Origin: an uncultured Spirochaetaceae bacterium
GTDB lineage: Bacteria > Spirochaetota > Spirochaetia > Treponematales > UBA12059
NCBI GenBank assembly: GCA_938004315.1
Contig: CALKWG010000125.1
Location: 1-6,349 of the forward strand
Direction of reading: 5' to 3'
Length of the DNA stretch: 6,349 nucleotides
Part shown: positions 1-5,485 of the stretch, piece by piece
How positions within the stretch are numbered: position 1 is the stretch's first letter
How the letters are laid out: the number at the start of each line of letters is the position of its first letter
Translations under genes and position numbers: made by a program
The notes under the pieces: generated by a model
The model's database searches: none
Seen by the model: the letters and a program-made list of their open reading frames with translations, nothing else
Told to the model about the DNA's origin: nothing

Positions 1-80
1 GCTGGACGGGCGCGATGGCCGGTAAGGACCTGGGCCTTAAGCCCGCCGACCTTGTAGACGCGCGCTTTGCCGGAAAATAA
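1..80 (+). CDS. C-terminal tail of a probable ABC transporter substrate-binding protein (partial)
   Basis: Only the last 25 codons are visible, read in the frame beginning at base 3 and ending at TAA 78-80. The peptide includes GKDLGLKPADLVDARF and ends FAGK. Its charged, helical character resembles the C-terminus of NMT1/SsuA-like periplasmic binding proteins, but the fragment is too short for a family call on its own. The call rests mainly on context: the frame runs directly into an ABC ATPase (14-bp overlap with its TTG start) followed by a matching permease. This is the usual order for a binding protein-ATPase-permease importer operon. If correct, the product is exported and captures the substrate outside the inner membrane. 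The substrate cannot be inferred. Confidence 0.5.
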   Translation, partial: WTGAMAGKDLGLKPADLVDARFAGK

Positions 81-849
81 GAGGGCCGAAGCCCGGGCGC
101 CCGCGCCCGAGCTGGTCGTTGAAGGACTAGGCTTCTCCTGGGGCGAGCATAGGGTGCTCGACGGGCTGAGCTTTCACGTGCCCAAGGGTTCGTCCCTGGC
201 CATCGTGGGCCCCTCGGGCACCGGGAAGACCACGCTCCTGCATCTCATAGGCGGGCTCCTTACGCCGGGCGTCGGGAGCCTGAGCCTGGATCCGGCGATG
301 GCGCCCCTGGCCCTGATGCCGCAGTCGCACGGGCTCCTGCCGTGGAAGACCCTGGCCGGCAACGTCGCCCTAGGCGCCGGCTTAAGCCCGCGCGACCCCG
401 GCGTGGCGGCCATGATGGGGCGGCTGGGCCTAGGCGGCCTAGCCCAGCGCTACCCGCACCAGGTGAGCGGCGGCCAGGCCCAGCGGGCCGCCCTGGCGCG
501 CGCCCTCCTTGGGAAGCCGCAGACCCTCCTCTTAGACGAGGCGACGAGCCAGGTAGACGCCCTGACGCGCGAGTCCATCCAGGACCTGTTCCACGGCGCC
601 TGGCGGGAGCTCGGGATGACCATGATCCTCGTGACCCATAGCATCGAGGAGGCCGCCTGCCTGGGTTCGTCCATCCTGGTCTTAGGCTACGGAAGGGCCG
701 AGCTTATACCCAACCCCCTGCCGGCGGCCGCCCCGTCGACCAAGGCCATACGGGCCAGCGCCCAATGGCTGGCCCTCTGCACGCTGCTCCGAGAGAGACT
801 GGCGGCGCTCACGCCGGCCGAGGCGGTCGGGAAGGGGGAGGCCCTATGA
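67..849 (+). CDS. ABC importer ATP-binding protein, NitT/TauT (SsuB/TauB-like) family
   Basis: This 260-residue cytoplasmic ATPase should power a binding-protein-dependent importer. In order it shows Walker A GPSGTGKTT (48-56), a Q-loop at Q86 in MPQSHGLLPW (the LLPW pattern is typical of the nitrate/sulfonate/taurine group), signature VSGGQAQR (133-140), Walker B LLLDEA (154-159) and the H-loop histidine H191 in VTHS. All catalytic elements are present and the length is normal. The D-loop region reads DEATSQVDA where this family usually has DEPFSALDA. The start is TTG at 67 because no in-frame ATG or GTG lies before the conserved N-terminal strand. It overlaps the upstream gene by 14 bp and has no clear ribosome binding site, so translational coupling is likely. 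The 3' end overlaps the permease start (ATGA). The substrate is unknown. Confidence 0.93.
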   Translation: MPENKRAEARAPAPELVVEGLGFSWGEHRVLDGLSFHVPKGSSLAIVGPSGTGKTTLLHLIGGLLTPGVGSLSLDPAMAPLALMPQSHGLLPWKTLAGNVALGAGLSPRDPGVAAMMGRLGLGGLAQRYPHQVSGGQAQRAALARALLGKPQTLLLDEATSQVDALTRESIQDLFHGAWRELGMTMILVTHSIEEAACLGSSILVLGYGRAELIPNPLPAAAPSTKAIRASAQWLALCTLLRERLAALTPAEAVGKGEAL

Positions 850-1598
850 TAAAGAAGCTCCTCCTACCGCCCTTCATCGTCGCCGCGCTGTGGCAGCTGG
901 CCTACGTCATGGCGGGCCATCCGGCGCTGCCTTCGCCGTTGGCGGTGCTGGGGCGCCTGATAGCGGCCAGCTGGGTCGACGGCGCTCCCGGGCCGCTCCT
1001 CAGGCACGCCTGGGCGAGCCTCTCCCGGGTGGGGATCGCGGTCGCCCTGGCGACGGTCGCGGCGCTGGCCGTGGGCCTGCCCATGGGGCGGACTCGGGCG
1101 GGCAAGGCGATCGTACGGCCCTTGGTGAATTTCTTTTTCCCCCTGCCCAAGATTGCCCTCCTCCCGCTCATCATCATCGCCCTGGGCCTGGGCGAGGCCA
1201 GCCAGATCGTCCTCGTATGGCTCGTGATCGTGTTCTACTGCACGACGAGCCTGGCCGACGCCGCGGCCTCAATCAGCCCGGAGTACTATCAGCCGCTCTT
1301 GGTCCAGGGCCGCTCCCGCCGGGAGCTCCTGCTTCACGTGACCCTGCCCGCGGTCACCCCCGAGCTCCTCTCGGCGGTGAAGACGAGCGCCGCCACGGCC
1401 CTGGCCGTGCTCTTCATGGCGGAGAACCAAGGCAGCCGATCGGGCCTGGGCCTGGCCGTGATGAACGCCTGGACCATGGTGGACTACCCGGGCATGTACG
1501 CGGCCATCGTGATGCTCGGCCTCGTGGGCGCCTTCCTCCTAGGCGCGATCGACCTCATAGGCCGACGGGCCTGCCCCTGGGCGCCGCGCTATCGCTGA
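846..1598 (+). CDS. ABC importer permease, NitT/TauT (SsuC/TauC-like) family
   Basis: This 250-residue inner-membrane permease (BPD_transp_1 type) has about six hydrophobic segments, near residues 6-24, 62-80, 94-115, 118-138, 175-193 and 217-237. The cytoplasmic coupling region that docks on the ATPase is recognisable around 154-174 (QGRSRRELLLHVTLPAVTPE), with the family glycine and the LPA..P pattern. The stretch PKIALLPLIIIALGLGEASQ is also typical of SsuC/TauC permeases. The start chosen is ATG 846, preceded by AGGGGGAG at 833-840 with a 5-base gap and overlapping the ATPase stop as ATGA. A longer in-frame reading from 765 would lie entirely inside the ATPase gene and adds a low-complexity tail, so it is rejected. 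It should form the transmembrane channel with the upstream ATPase and binding protein. Substrate unknown. Confidence 0.92.
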   Translation: MIKKLLLPPFIVAALWQLAYVMAGHPALPSPLAVLGRLIAASWVDGAPGPLLRHAWASLSRVGIAVALATVAALAVGLPMGRTRAGKAIVRPLVNFFFPLPKIALLPLIIIALGLGEASQIVLVWLVIVFYCTTSLADAAASISPEYYQPLLVQGRSRRELLLHVTLPAVTPELLSAVKTSAATALAVLFMAENQGSRSGLGLAVMNAWTMVDYPGMYAAIVMLGLVGAFLLGAIDLIGRRACPWAPRYR

Positions 1599-1646
1599 AG
1601 CGGGCCGGGGCCGCGGGAACGACTTTTACTAGGAGTATTTTGTACG

Positions 1647-2516
1647 ATGAGCTTACGACCTATCCGAAGATCCGCCGCCGTCGCGGCTCTGGTCCTGGTC
1701 GCGGCCGTAGCGGCGATCGCGCTGCATGCCATCGTCCCGGCGGCCGCGCCGGAGGAGATCTTCGATAGCTTCCTCGTGAGGACGCTCGGCTTTCCCTTCG
1801 TCGCGTCTTTGTACTTCATCCTGCTCTTCGCCCACTGCTCGGCTTCGACGCTCCGTTTTAGCCGGCGCTCCGCGGCCTCTCCGGCTCGGACGGGGGCCGC
1901 CTTGGGCGCGGGCTTCGCCCTTCTGTACATGGTAGGGATGCAGGAGGTCGTGGTGGAGGCTTCGCCCTTCGCCTCATGGGGGCGGGAATTCGTGGCGTAT
2001 CAAGCCTATATGGGCTTCGCCGACGCGCTGCCGGCGCTACTCCTGTGCCTGGCCCTGGGTCGCTTCTTTCTAGCGCCGGTCCGGGCCGCGGTCTCCGCGG
2101 CCGCCCCTGATGAAACCAAGCGCGCCGCGCCGTTCCTTTCTCCCCTGCCTTTTTTCATGCTCGCCGTGGGTTCGGTCAGGACGGCGAGCAATCTACTGGG
2201 CGTCATAGCCAGCGATCTAGCGCGCTATCCATTGCAGACTGCCGTCTGGAACTTCGCCCTGGGCGCGGCCTTCGGCCTTTCGTACGCGATAATCCGGCCC
2301 CTGCATGCCGGCGGCGCGCGCCGGCTCGTACGCGACCTAGCGCTGATCTACGGGCTGAACTGGGCTATCTTCAACGCCTTTATCGGGCTGATCTTCGCCG
2401 GGGTCATGCCTCAGATGCTCCTACGGAGCGCCATCGATACGGCGGCCATGGCCGGCGCGGCGCTGCTGTACGAGAGGCGCGTCGCCGTGAATCGCGAGGC
2501 TAGGCATGAGGGATAA
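1647..2516 (+). CDS. Multi-pass membrane protein of unknown function
   Basis: I do not recognise this 289-residue protein. It is strongly hydrophobic, with about eight likely membrane segments near residues 11-31, 46-64, 83-101, 121-143, 165-187, 197-216, 230-252 and 256-276. Arginine-rich ends flank the helices (MSLRPIRR at the start, YERRVAVNREARHEG at the end). There is no ATP-binding motif or obvious catalytic motif. Polar residues within or next to helices (Q99-E100, D126, R178, N182, N202, N238, N243) could line a path or active site, but this is inference. ATG 1647 is preceded by AGGAG at 1631-1635, 11 bases away. The gene follows the importer permease after 48 bp and overlaps the next gene, a 2H phosphoesterase, by 11 bp, suggesting co-translation. 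An accessory role with the importer is possible but unsupported. Confidence 0.85.
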   Translation: MSLRPIRRSAAVAALVLVAAVAAIALHAIVPAAAPEEIFDSFLVRTLGFPFVASLYFILLFAHCSASTLRFSRRSAASPARTGAALGAGFALLYMVGMQEVVVEASPFASWGREFVAYQAYMGFADALPALLLCLALGRFFLAPVRAAVSAAAPDETKRAAPFLSPLPFFMLAVGSVRTASNLLGVIASDLARYPLQTAVWNFALGAAFGLSYAIIRPLHAGGARRLVRDLALIYGLNWAIFNAFIGLIFAGVMPQMLLRSAIDTAAMAGAALLYERRVAVNREARHEG

Positions 2517-3012
2517 ACGGTTTTATGTGCTGGCGACTTTCGACCACGCCACGAACGACTACTTTAAGGACATGAAGGCCGCTATCCGTGCCGCGGGTTA
2601 CGTCGGAACGGAGACCCCTGGATTACGGCCCCATATCACCATGGGATCGTTCGAAGGGATAGCCGAAGAGGAGTTCCTACGTTTGACGAAGGACGCGGCG
2701 GCGGCGATCGGGAGCTTTACAGTATCTTTCAACCATATCGGCATCTTCTCCGGATCGAAGGTTCTTTTCGCCGCCCCCGACGCCGACGGCGCGATGCTAG
2801 GCTTGAGGGAGCGCTTCGGGCCTACGTTCTCATGGACGCCGCACGTGACCTTGCTCATCGATGAGCCGCCGGCCGTTCACGCCGCGGCCAAGATCGCCTT
2901 AAGCTCGTTCAGCCCTTTTACGGGGATAGTGGAGTCGTTGCAGCTCTATGAATTCTTCCCCGCTCGCCATATCGCGACGCTCCGTCTGAGACCAGTGGCT
3001 GACAAATCCTGA
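2506..3012 (+). CDS. 2H phosphoesterase superfamily protein (2'-5' RNA ligase / cyclic phosphodiesterase-like)
   Basis: This 168-residue soluble protein carries the two HxT signatures of the 2H superfamily: H43-I-T45 in RPHITMG and H113-V-T115 in TPHVTLL. They lie about 70 residues apart, as expected for the duplicated fold with both histidines facing one active site. Characterised relatives hydrolyse 2',3'-cyclic nucleotide or RNA ends, or reversibly form 2'-5' RNA linkages; the substrate here cannot be told. The length fits the small bacterial members. The strand before the second motif (GSKVLFAAP) also fits the family. ATG 2506 has a GAGG purine run at 2496-2499, six bases upstream, and lies inside the end of the membrane-protein gene (11-bp overlap), so the two are probably translationally coupled. 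Nothing appears missing or truncated. Confidence 0.88.
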   Translation: MRDKRFYVLATFDHATNDYFKDMKAAIRAAGYVGTETPGLRPHITMGSFEGIAEEEFLRLTKDAAAAIGSFTVSFNHIGIFSGSKVLFAAPDADGAMLGLRERFGPTFSWTPHVTLLIDEPPAVHAAAKIALSSFSPFTGIVESLQLYEFFPARHIATLRLRPVADKS

Positions 3013-3028
3013 ACCGCCGGTTTAGTAT
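2999..3028 (+). promoter_or_regulatory. Possible sigma-70-type promoter for the DUF2200 gene set
   Basis: CTGACA at 2999-3004 matches five of six bases of TTGACA. TAGTAT at 3023-3028 matches four of six of TATAAT, with an 18-base spacer. The -35 element overlaps the end of the 2H phosphoesterase gene. A start near 3035 would leave a leader of about 14 bases containing the ribosome binding site AAGGAG (3037-3042). The match is moderate, and read-through from the upstream operon is also possible. Confidence 0.3.
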
Positions 3029-3048
3029 AGGCCGGCAAGGAGCCTAGC

Positions 3049-3423
3049 ATGAAGAATGGCGACCAAGGCGCGGCCGATCCCGTGCGCGCGCGCGCGATGC
3101 CCTTCGCGAGCGTCTACCCGATGTACGTGCAGAAGGCCGAGCGCAAGGGCCGGAGCAGGGCCGAGGTGGACGAGATCATCAAATGGCTGACCGGCTACGA
3201 CGACGAGGGCCTAAAGGCCCAAGTCGAGTCGGGCGCCTCGTTCGAGGCCTTCTTCGCCGCCGCGCCGCGCATCCATCCGAACGCCTCCAAGATCACGGGC
3301 GTTATCTGCGGCTACCGGGTAGAGGAGATCAAGGACGGGACGATGCGTCTTATGCGCTCCTTAGACAAGCTCGTGGACGAGCTGGCCAAGGGTAAGCCCA
3401 TGGACAAGATACTCCGCGCCTAG
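3049..3423 (+). CDS. DUF2200 family protein
   Basis: This 124-residue, probably cytoplasmic protein matches the DUF2200 family along most of its length. Recognisable blocks are [19 protein letters not shown] (17-35), [12 protein letters not shown] (39-50), [20 protein letters not shown] (65-84), the hallmark ICGYRVEEI (86-94) and the C-terminal [19 protein letters not shown] (105-123). The family is small, widespread in bacteria and without an established function. I see no catalytic motif. ATG 3049 follows AAGGAG at 3037-3042 with a six-base gap, and the length is normal. The first 16 residues are not part of the conserved core and are partly encoded by an alternating GC tract. The gene is followed 18 bp later by a small membrane protein and probably heads a three-gene transcript. 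Confidence 0.92.
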   Translation: MKNGDQGAADPVRARAMPFASVYPMYVQKAERKGRSRAEVDEIIKWLTGYDDEGLKAQVESGASFEAFFAAAPRIHPNASKITGVICGYRVEEIKDGTMRLMRSLDKLVDELAKGKPMDKILRA

Positions 3424-3441
3424 CGCGGTCGGGAGGGAACG

Positions 3442-3648
3442 ATGAACTACGGCGGTTTGATCATCGCGGCGGCCGGCATCTTTACGCTGGCTTGCGCGGC
3501 CATGAATTTTAACTGGTTCATGGAGCATAGGAAGGCGCGCTTCTTCGTGAAGGTCATGGGCCGCGACGGGGCCAGGATCTTCTACGCGGTATTGGGCCTG
3601 GGCCTCGCCGTCTTAGGCGCGCTCCTGTTCGCCGGCGTGATAAATTAG
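3442..3648 (+). CDS. Small two-helix membrane protein, Imm17 family-like
   Basis: This 68-residue protein has two hydrophobic helices (about 5-21 and 46-66) joined by a basic loop, NWFMEHRKARFFVKVMGRDG, followed by ARIFY. The pattern FNWFM..RKARFFVK..GR.GARIFY matches my recollection of proteins annotated as immunity 17 (Imm17) family. That name comes from comparative genomics of polymorphic toxin loci; many members sit far from any toxin, and no toxin gene is visible here. A role in toxin immunity is therefore not supported by context. ATG 3442 follows GGGAGGG at 3431-3437 with a four-base gap. The stop codon TAG (3646-3648) is immediately followed by the ATG of the flavoprotein gene, implying co-translation. 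Expected location is the inner membrane. Confidence 0.72.
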   Translation: MNYGGLIIAAAGIFTLACAAMNFNWFMEHRKARFFVKVMGRDGARIFYAVLGLGLAVLGALLFAGVIN

Positions 3649-4134
3649 ATGGAACGCTACCATCCGAGGCGGAAGAAGAACGAGATCATGGGCGATGAGG
3701 AGAAGCTCGCGCTCCTAGCGCGCGGGAAGTTCGTCACCCTGGCGCTTTGCCGCGGCGACGAGCCCTATATCGTCACCTTGAGCTACGGCTTGGATCGCGA
3801 GCCCATGCGGCTCTACTTCCATTGCGCGAATAAAGGCGACAAGCTTGACTTCATCGCCGCCAACGGCAAGGCTTGCGCGACGCTTATAAAAGATAATGGT
3901 TACCTGCATGGTCGCTGCGACCACGATTACGAGTCGCTCGTCCTGCGCGGGACCCTACGCGTCGTAGACGAGCTGGACGAGAAGAAGCACGGCCTCCTCG
4001 TGCTCCTCAAGCACCTGGAGGAGGATCCGGATCCGATCCTGGCTAGGAACATCAAGGACGACGCCTCTTACGGCGCCGTTACCATAGTGCGCTTCGATAT
4101 CGACTCTATCATAGGCAAGAAGTACGTGGGCTGA
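3649..4134 (+). CDS. Pyridoxamine 5'-phosphate oxidase-fold protein (FMN-binding split barrel, NimA-like group)
   Basis: This 161-residue soluble protein fits the small PNPOx-like flavoproteins. Visible family features are the N-terminal RRKKNEI (7-13, compare the usual RRxxREI), GDEPYIVTLSYG (36-47), LYFHCANKGDKLDFI (55-69, where H.A..G.K is the usual cofactor-phosphate region), ATLIKDNG (77-84), ESLVLRGTLRVVDELDEKK (95-113) and a closing VRFDIDSIIGKK. Relatives bind FMN or other flavins and often have unknown reductase roles; some are annotated as 5-nitroimidazole resistance (Nim) proteins. True pyridoxine-phosphate oxidase activity is unlikely at this size. ATG 3649 directly abuts the preceding stop with no clear ribosome binding site, so coupling to the Imm17-like gene is likely. 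The conserved RRKKNEI block argues against the internal ATG at 3688. The gene converges on the LacI gene with two bases between stops. Confidence 0.85.
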   Translation: MERYHPRRKKNEIMGDEEKLALLARGKFVTLALCRGDEPYIVTLSYGLDREPMRLYFHCANKGDKLDFIAANGKACATLIKDNGYLHGRCDHDYESLVLRGTLRVVDELDEKKHGLLVLLKHLEEDPDPILARNIKDDASYGAVTIVRFDIDSIIGKKYVG

Positions 4135-4136
4135 GT

Positions 4137-5183
4137 CTAAGGCGCGGCCGTGCTCGCCCGCGCTATGACCCGCGGCCGCGGGTCGGGCTCCGAGACGGCG
4201 GGGCCTTCGACCAATAGGCGGTTCATCAGCTCTACCGCCCGTTCGCCCAGGCTGCGCGCGTCGAGCTCCACGGTGCTGAGCGCGGGGCGCGCCATGGCGC
4301 CGTAGGGCAGGTCGTCCGTACCCAGAAGCGATAGATCCTCCGGGACGCGGACCCCGCGGTCCGTGAGGGCCGCCAGGAGCGGCAGCGCGTAATCGTCGCT
4401 GTACGCGTAGAGCGCCGTCGGGGCGTCGGGGGCGCTCAGCCGCTCACGGACGAAATCATCGGCGTAGCGCATGGTGGGCCTGAGATTCTCGCTCGGCCAG
4501 GGCATGACGACGAGCTCGGCGCCGCCGCTCTCCTCCGCTGCTTTCGCGAAGCCCCGAAGCCTGAGCTCGAAGGGCCGCGCTTGGATGGGATCGCTCGGGC
4601 GTATGAGCCCGATGCGCCGATGGCCGAGCCCGACCAGGTGCTCCCCGGCCGCGTAGCCTATGCCGTACGCCGGGTTCAGGAGGGTGGTCAGGCCCTCATG
4701 GCGCTCCACGTCCAAGGCGAGTATGAGCTCGACGCCGCCGTCCTTGGCCATGGCGATCTCCTCCATGCCCAGGTCGAGGAGGCTGCAGAAGAGGCCCCGG
4801 GGCCGGCTGGCCAAGAGCAGCTTGAAGGCCTCGAGCTTGCGTTCGGGATGGGCATAGGAGTTGAACGAGTACTGCGTGGGGGCGCAGCCGTCCGCTAAGC
4901 CCCTTTGATGCACGGCGCCGAGCATCTCGTTGATGCGCGGCGTATAGGGGGCCGGGAAGAAGATGGCGAATTCGTTGCGATAGCCGCGGCGCAGGGCCTG
5001 GGCGGCGCTGTGGGGCAGGTAACCCAGCGATCGGGCGGCTTCCATGATGCGCACGCGCCTCTCGCGGCTCACGTGCTCGCCGCCGGTGTCGTTGAGGACG
5101 TAGGAAACCTGGGTCCTGGATACGCCGGCCGCGCGAGCCACGTCCGCGCTGGTCGGCCGCCGGGGGGGCTTTCGTTTATCCAT
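4137..5183 (-). CDS. LacI-family transcriptional regulator
   Basis: This 348-residue DNA-binding repressor has a complete LacI architecture. The helix-turn-helix occupies about residues 11-31 (SADVARAAGVSRTQVSYVLN), followed by VSRERRVRIMEAARSLGYLP and the hinge helix around HSAAQALRRG (58-67). A periplasmic-binding-protein-like effector domain follows, with GYAAGEHLVGLGHRRIGLI (176-194), ALYAYSDDYALPLLAAL (257-273), RGVRVPEDLSLLGTDDLPYG (276-295) and ALSTVELD (301-308). Such proteins usually respond to sugars or related small molecules. ATG 5183 is chosen because the HTH starts ten residues later and CTCC at 5193-5196 gives a GGAG nine bases upstream. The in-frame extension to 5309 is low-complexity and unlike the family. 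No sugar-metabolism gene lies in the window, so the target is unknown. Two GGCCGGCC palindromes with central CG just upstream could be autoregulatory sites. Confidence 0.93.
   Translation of the reverse strand: MDKRKPPRRPTSADVARAAGVSRTQVSYVLNDTGGEHVSRERRVRIMEAARSLGYLPHSAAQALRRGYRNEFAIFFPAPYTPRINEMLGAVHQRGLADGCAPTQYSFNSYAHPERKLEAFKLLLASRPRGLFCSLLDLGMEEIAMAKDGGVELILALDVERHEGLTTLLNPAYGIGYAAGEHLVGLGHRRIGLIRPSDPIQARPFELRLRGFAKAAEESGGAELVVMPWPSENLRPTMRYADDFVRERLSAPDAPTALYAYSDDYALPLLAALTDRGVRVPEDLSLLGTDDLPYGAMARPALSTVELDARSLGERAVELMNRLLVEGPAVSEPDPRPRVIARASTAAP
4167..4184. repeat. 18-bp perfect palindrome near the convergent stops
   Basis: GACCCGCGGCCGCGGGTC is its own reverse complement. It lies in the last codons of the LacI gene, about 33 bp past the flavoprotein stop. 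No T-rich run follows on either strand. It could help end transcription from the left or be chance in GC-rich coding DNA. Confidence 0.5.
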
Positions 5184-5199
5184 CGGGGCATTCTCCGCC

Positions 5200-5229
5200 G
5201 GCCGGCCGCCTACGTCAAGGCCGGCCGCC
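5200..5229. repeat. Two 11-bp direct repeats with palindromic cores upstream of LacI gene
   Basis: GGCCGGCCGCC occurs at 5200-5210 and again at 5219-5229, separated by TACGTCAA (period 19). Each copy contains the palindrome GGCCGGCC, centred on CG, as LacI-family operators usually are. They sit 17 and 36 bp upstream of the chosen LacI start, so autoregulation is conceivable. Low-complexity GC sequence is the alternative. Confidence 0.3.
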
Positions 5230-5245
5230 CGCGCCGCCATGGCGC

Positions 5246-5257
5246 GGGCTCGAGCCC
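5246..5257. promoter_or_regulatory. 12-bp palindrome with central CG, weak operator candidate
   Basis: GGGCTCGAGCCC is a perfect palindrome centred on CG, 63 bp upstream of the LacI start. LacI-family operators share the central CG, but a palindrome of this size is roughly expected by chance in 270 bp at this GC content. Confidence 0.15.
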
Positions 5258-5421
5258 CCTTGAGCCTGCCCGAGGGCGGCGGGCCAGGGATGGGCGGGGC
5301 GCCCCGCAAGGGGCGGTCGCGGCCCGCGGCCTAGCCCGGGGGGGGCCGCCCGCCGTGCGGAAGCGGGCCGCAGGTGTCTTGCCCGTCCAAGGGCCGCGAC
5401 GGAACCCCCGACCAAGCCCGG

Positions 5422-5447
5422 TGCCTCGCGCCGCAAGGCGCGAGGCA
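5422..5447 (-). terminator. Perfect 11-bp hairpin after the ABC-2 permease, possible terminator without T tract
   Basis: TGCCTCGCGCC at 5422-5432 pairs perfectly with GGCGCGAGGCA at 5437-5447 around a four-base loop (GCAA on +, TTGC on -). On the - strand it begins 39 bases past the permease stop, a fitting position for ending that transcript. However, it is followed by CCGGGCTTGG rather than a T run, so it is not a canonical intrinsic terminator. It could instead be part of the LacI leader or of a structured + strand RNA. Confidence 0.35.
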
Positions 5448-5465
5448 GGCCCCCCTAATAATACG

Positions 5466-5478
5466 ATAACATGGTTAT
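5466..5478. repeat. Short inverted repeat in the AT-rich island
   Basis: ATAAC (5466-5470) and GTTAT (5474-5478) form an inverted repeat around ATG, just past the ABC-2 permease stop. It lies in the only AT-rich stretch near the LacI leader and could be a regulator site or a promoter region. Support is only the symmetry. Confidence 0.25.
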
Positions 5479-5485
5479 GATATGA

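Larger units (their letters stand above)
5184..5485. other. 302-bp gene-free region between the ABC-2 permease and LacI genes
   Basis: No convincing gene lies here; frames that stay open on either strand give only Arg/Pro/Gly/Ala-rich low-complexity peptides. Bases 5184-5456 are about 82% GC by my count. They hold several inverted repeats: 5227-5235 with 5241-5249 (9 bp, 5-base loop), 5300-5305 with 5310-5315 (6 bp, GCAA loop on the + strand), 5316-5325 with 5391-5400 (10 bp, 65-base interior), and 5422-5432 with 5437-5447 (11 bp, GCAA loop). At this GC content some long-range pairings are expected by chance. Bases 5456-5488 are about 76% AT and contain -10-like hexamers on the - strand (TATTAT, TATCAT) without a convincing -35. 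The region should carry the LacI promoter and leader; I do not recognise a known riboswitch. Confidence 0.6.

Noticed and set aside
765..845. N-terminal extension of the importer permease from ATG 765
   Set aside because: It lies wholly inside the ATPase gene, adds a Gly/Arg-rich tail before a normal permease N-terminus, and ATG 846 has a good ribosome binding site and ATGA coupling.
1599..1646. Terminator after the importer permease
   Set aside because: The best stem is only 4 bp (1600-1603 with 1611-1614), and the T run at 1624-1627 is too far from it.
3016..3036. Stem GCCGG/CCGGC before the DUF2200 gene
   Set aside because: Only 5 bp, overlapping the possible promoter, with no T tract; likely chance.
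4022..4038. Tandem GGATCC sequence
   Set aside because: It lies in the flavoprotein gene and encodes an ordinary acidic EEDPDPI stretch.
5184..5309. Longer LacI protein starting at 5309
   Set aside because: The extra 42 residues are Pro/Ala/Gly/Arg-rich and LacI proteins normally begin a few residues before the helix-turn-helix, as from ATG 5183.
5340..5400. Cobalamin-type riboswitch signature on the - strand (AAGACACCTGC)
   Set aside because: Only a loose resemblance to the B12 box; the other conserved blocks are missing.
4905..5480. Open + strand frame across the LacI 5' end and the GC-rich region
   Set aside because: It is antisense to LacI for half its length and low-complexity for the rest, as expected for open frames at very high GC.
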